Below are positions 6,588-7,597 of a DNA stretch of 7,597 bases, one piece after another. The DNA is taken from assembly GCA_024277285.1 (NCBI GenBank), contig JAJRVM010000310.1, positions 1 to 7,597 of the forward strand, written 5' to 3'. Both the position numbers and the translations under genes were made by a program. The DNA is from Planctomycetota bacterium. Lineage in GTDB: Bacteria; Planctomycetota; Planctomycetia; Pirellulales; Pirellulaceae. The notes under the pieces were generated by a model that did not search any database, had not been told where the DNA came from, and was given only the letters and a program-made list of their open reading frames with translations. Position 1 is the first letter of the stretch, and each line of letters starts with the position of its first letter.

Positions 6588-7171
6588 GTAAATGCCTAAG
6601 TTCGTAGTTTCGGGACGATCCGCCGAAGCAGGATTGCACCTGGTCAGTAACCCTTCATTGTATGTTCCGCTACCTCCCAAAGCCATCGGATAACGCGTCC
6701 TGCGTGCCTTGAGTCCCAAATTGCATCGCGCAATTCAAAGTCCTGTAAACCCGTGGAGGTTGCAGACTCTTGGGACGGGCTTCAGACAACGATGCTCAGC
6801 TAACATGCATGGGGGTAAAGGCTAATCGGTTCGTCCGACAACGACTCCCCTTCAATCCGCTCAATAGCTGTCGCTTGAATTGGCGTGCTGAGGACCAGGA
6901 GAAAGCAGAGCAGTTATTGCCATTTTGCATGAGAACCCGACCGCCCCAGATCATCTTCCCGATCATTTACTTGTTGGCGATGCGAGTCCTTCTCGGCGAG
7001 ATTGCCAAGGAAGAAGAGTGGTTCGCGTCAGATTTCGCGAGATTCCAACGCGATTTCGGATGACCTGTGCGGTATTTCCGCCCGGCTTTCACATTGCGCT
7101 CCGGCGTGAGGCCATCGTACTGGCGAACCACTATAATCGTGGGCGTTGACCTCTCTTCGAAAGCTACGGCC
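6588..7171. other. About 580 nt without a convincing gene
   Basis: A plus-strand open frame at 6770-7063 has no recognisable motifs or good ribosome site and I do not accept it. The first 130 nt, read on the minus strand, are open in frame with the membrane protein gene (RYPMALGGSGTYNEGLLTRC), and probably form its leader or a copy of an intergenic repeat. I see no RNA gene here. Confidence 0.5.
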
Positions 7172-7264
7172 ATGACCGAAGTCACGCGCATCTTATTCGC
7201 CATCGAGCAAGGCGACCCCAACGCCGCAGAGCAACTCATTCCTCTGGTGTACGACGAACTGCGA
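7172..7264 (+). pseudogene. N-terminal fragment of an ECF-type RNA polymerase sigma factor
   Basis: Thirty-one codons, MTEVTRILFAIEQGDPNAAE then QLIPLVYDELR, match the opening of the planctomycete- and acidobacteria-rich ECF sigma family (members begin MT.VT.IL..I..GDP.AAE.LLPLVYDELR). In intact members this leads into region 2 (…RLAAQKL…) and a total of about 180-200 residues. Here the similarity stops abruptly at codon 31. The frame then runs through a palindrome and ends at 7357 with an unrelated tail (VPFTPASG…). Regions 2 and 4 are missing, so no sigma activity is possible. The break coincides with the start of the palindrome at 7274, suggesting a deletion or insertion there. Confidence 0.78.
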
Positions 7265-7273
7265 GTGCCATTC

Positions 7274-7313
7274 ACGCCTGCCTCCGGTCTGGTGCCAAAA
7301 TGGAGGCAGGCGT
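7274..7313. repeat. Perfect 12-bp hairpin at the ECF break
   Basis: ACGCCTGCCTCC (7274-7285) and GGAGGCAGGCGT (7302-7313) are exact reverse complements around a 16-nt loop. No T-run follows on the plus strand (CGTATCC), so it is not a standard terminator. It may be a repeated intergenic hairpin or the end of an inserted element. Confidence 0.7.
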
Positions 7314-7360
7314 CGTATCCCCGTCATTTCCATCGAGCCGGAAGATTCCACGGATAAAGC

Positions 7361-7432
<72 letters not shown>

Positions 7433-7439
7433 ATTTTGG

Positions 7440-7481
7440 TCGTTGAACCCAAGCCGTTGAACTTAAGCCGTTGAACTTAAG
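7440..7481. repeat. Three-unit 14-bp tandem repeat
   Basis: Units are TCGTTGAACCCAAG (7440-7453), CCGTTGAACTTAAG (7454-7467) and CCGTTGAACTTAAG (7468-7481). The second and third are identical and the first differs at three positions. A partial CGG follows. It begins 8 nt after the inverted repeat at 7375-7432, so the two may form one composite intergenic element. Confidence 0.8.
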
Positions 7482-7597
7482 CGGCTCTGCTCGTTGTTGG
7501 TCCTGGGTTGGGTGTTGGCGTTCTGATGGGCTTGGATGCGATCTGGCATGCTGCTTTCTTTCGTGTGCTTTGATTTGATCCCAGGTGGTTGGGCTTC
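7482..7597. other. Window end, no supported gene
   Basis: A minus-strand frame is open from the right edge to a stop at 7407-7409, but it passes through the tandem repeat and has a polar, low-complexity composition. It could be the 3' end of a gene lying further right. I cannot support a product. Confidence 0.35.

Noticed and set aside
6770..7063. Plus-strand 97-codon frame in the right flank
   Set aside because: No motif, no convincing ribosome site and irregular composition; treated as intergenic.

Overview
The window looks like planctomycete DNA, most likely from a Rhodopirellula or Pirellulaceae relative. This rests on a small membrane protein with the 'FGLRSMF...' style N-terminus typical of that phylum, a fragment of the planctomycete-rich ECF sigma-factor family beginning MTEVTRILFAIEQGDP, and loosely packed genes of moderate GC content. 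The species assignment is inference; no marker gene is present.

Left part (3-5078, plus strand): a tightly overlapping three-gene operon whose 5' end lies outside the window. Gene 1 is a McrB-type AAA+ NTPase, gene 2 a DUF2357-like (McrC-position) partner, and gene 3 a large Hsp70-like protein with degenerate phosphate-binding motifs. Gene 2 starts at a TTG that overlaps the stop of gene 1, and gene 3 starts 17 nt inside gene 2. This arrangement suggests one NTP-driven complex, probably a defence or conflict system. I do not know a named system with exactly this composition. Gene 3 carries an in-frame TAA at 4899-4901, after which the same frame continues with convincing protein sequence to 5078, so the locus may be decaying or this strain may be a natural truncation.

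Middle (about 5050-5795, minus strand): a small helix-turn-helix protein, followed by a short downstream open frame with protein-like composition.

Island boundary (5930-6118): a long imperfect palindrome, then the 3' half of a tRNA-Leu(CAA) (6016-6069) whose 5' half is missing, followed by an intact rho-independent terminator. This is what an integrated element leaves at the end away from the regenerated tRNA. Everything left of about 6016 is therefore probably a genomic island, with its integrase and the intact tRNA beyond the left edge of the window.

Right flank (6070-7597): older chromosome, with a minus-strand single-pass membrane protein whose reading frame runs antisense through the tRNA terminator and into the island, about 580 nt without a convincing gene, a truncated ECF sigma-factor start, and then a repeat-rich stretch with two hairpins and a 14-bp tandem repeat.
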